A stretch of DNA of 12,514 nucleotides from positions 1-12,514 of the forward strand of contig JBOHTO010000066.1 in assembly GCA_050733695.1 (NCBI GenBank), in the 5' to 3' direction. Positions within the stretch are counted from its first letter, which is position 1. Each line of letters opens with the position of its first letter. The notes below the pieces were generated by a model, which made no database searches, was not told where the DNA came from, and was given only the letters and a program-made list of their open reading frames with translations. The translations under genes and the position numbers were made by a program. Positions 12,359-12,514 of the stretch are shown in pieces. The DNA comes from JBOHTO01 sp050733695. Lineage in GTDB: Bacteria > Gemmatimonadota > Gemmatimonadetes > Gemmatimonadales > Gemmatimonadaceae.

Positions 12359-12514
12359 ATGAATGGTGGTCTGGCGAATGAACGTTCGCCGCACGGTAGT
12401 CGTGGCTACCGCCGCATCCGACAGCACCCCCTGCTTGTCGTCGTGGTAACTGCAGCCTGCGCGGTCGGTGAGCCATCACCCGCGCAATGGGAGTTAGTCG
12501 ACGGCACGCTGCTC
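12359..12514 (+). CDS. N-terminus of a probable secreted protein or lipoprotein, cut by window edge
   Basis: Fifty-two residues are visible and the frame is open at the last base. After a polar, basic segment (MNGGLANERSPHGSRGYRRIRQ) comes a hydrophobic core (HPLLVVVVTAACA, 23-35) and GEPSPAQWELVDGTLL. TAAC with C34 is an acceptable lipobox; cleavage after SPAQ by ordinary signal peptidase is the alternative. The n-region is longer than usual, so the true start is uncertain (ATG 12311, GTG 12329 or ATG 12359); no strong Shine-Dalgarno distinguishes them. The mature protein is not visible, so no function can be given. It is co-directional with the small lipoprotein gene, 250 bases downstream. 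Confidence 0.45.
   Translation, partial: MNGGLANERSPHGSRGYRRIRQHPLLVVVVTAACAVGEPSPAQWELVDGTLL

Noticed and set aside
12379..12450. Short plus-strand frame beginning MNVRRTVVVATAAS
   Set aside because: It looks briefly like a signal peptide but stops after 23 codons, while the overlapping frame from 12359 stays open with a better hydrophobic core and a lipobox.

Overview
The window is GC-rich bacterial chromosome with tightly packed genes. The gene set, the high GC content and the pairing of AraC/receiver-type regulators with tiny lipoproteins suggest a Gemmatimonadota-like or similar environmental bacterium. That placement is an inference; there is no rRNA or other marker gene here. I found no phage, IS element, CRISPR array or tRNA.

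Region 1 (1-4936, minus strand) is one compact operon of five genes, transcribed right to left: a membrane-anchored M15-type peptidase, a two-TM protein of unknown function, a DUF488 protein, a 50-residue lmo0937-type membrane protein, and a GH38 alpha-mannosidase that runs off the left edge of the window. Gaps are at most 30 bases and two junctions overlap (4 and 11 bases). The peptidase and membrane proteins suggest envelope-related work, with the mannosidase acting on mannosides.

Region 2 (4937-5988) holds a divergent intergenic space, a manganese-type superoxide dismutase on the plus strand, and a pair of REP-like palindromes between convergent genes.

Region 3 (5989-10957, minus strand) is a second compact group: pdxH (makes PLP), a secreted HExxH protein of unknown function, speA (PLP-dependent arginine decarboxylase) and a CPA2 cation/proton antiporter whose start codon overlaps the speA stop codon. 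PLP supply, a proton-consuming decarboxylase and a proton antiporter fit together as a polyamine/pH-homeostasis module; this functional link is inference.

Region 4 (11003-12514) contains an AraC-type regulator with a degenerate receiver domain (minus strand), divergent from a 46-residue lipoprotein (plus strand). Their shared 152-base spacer is dense with signals: a 13-base direct repeat spaced exactly 21 bases apart, plausible promoters facing both ways, and a long stem-loop in front of the lipoprotein start. The right edge carries the N-terminus of a probable secreted protein or lipoprotein. This regulator/lipopeptide unit is the least conventional part of the window.
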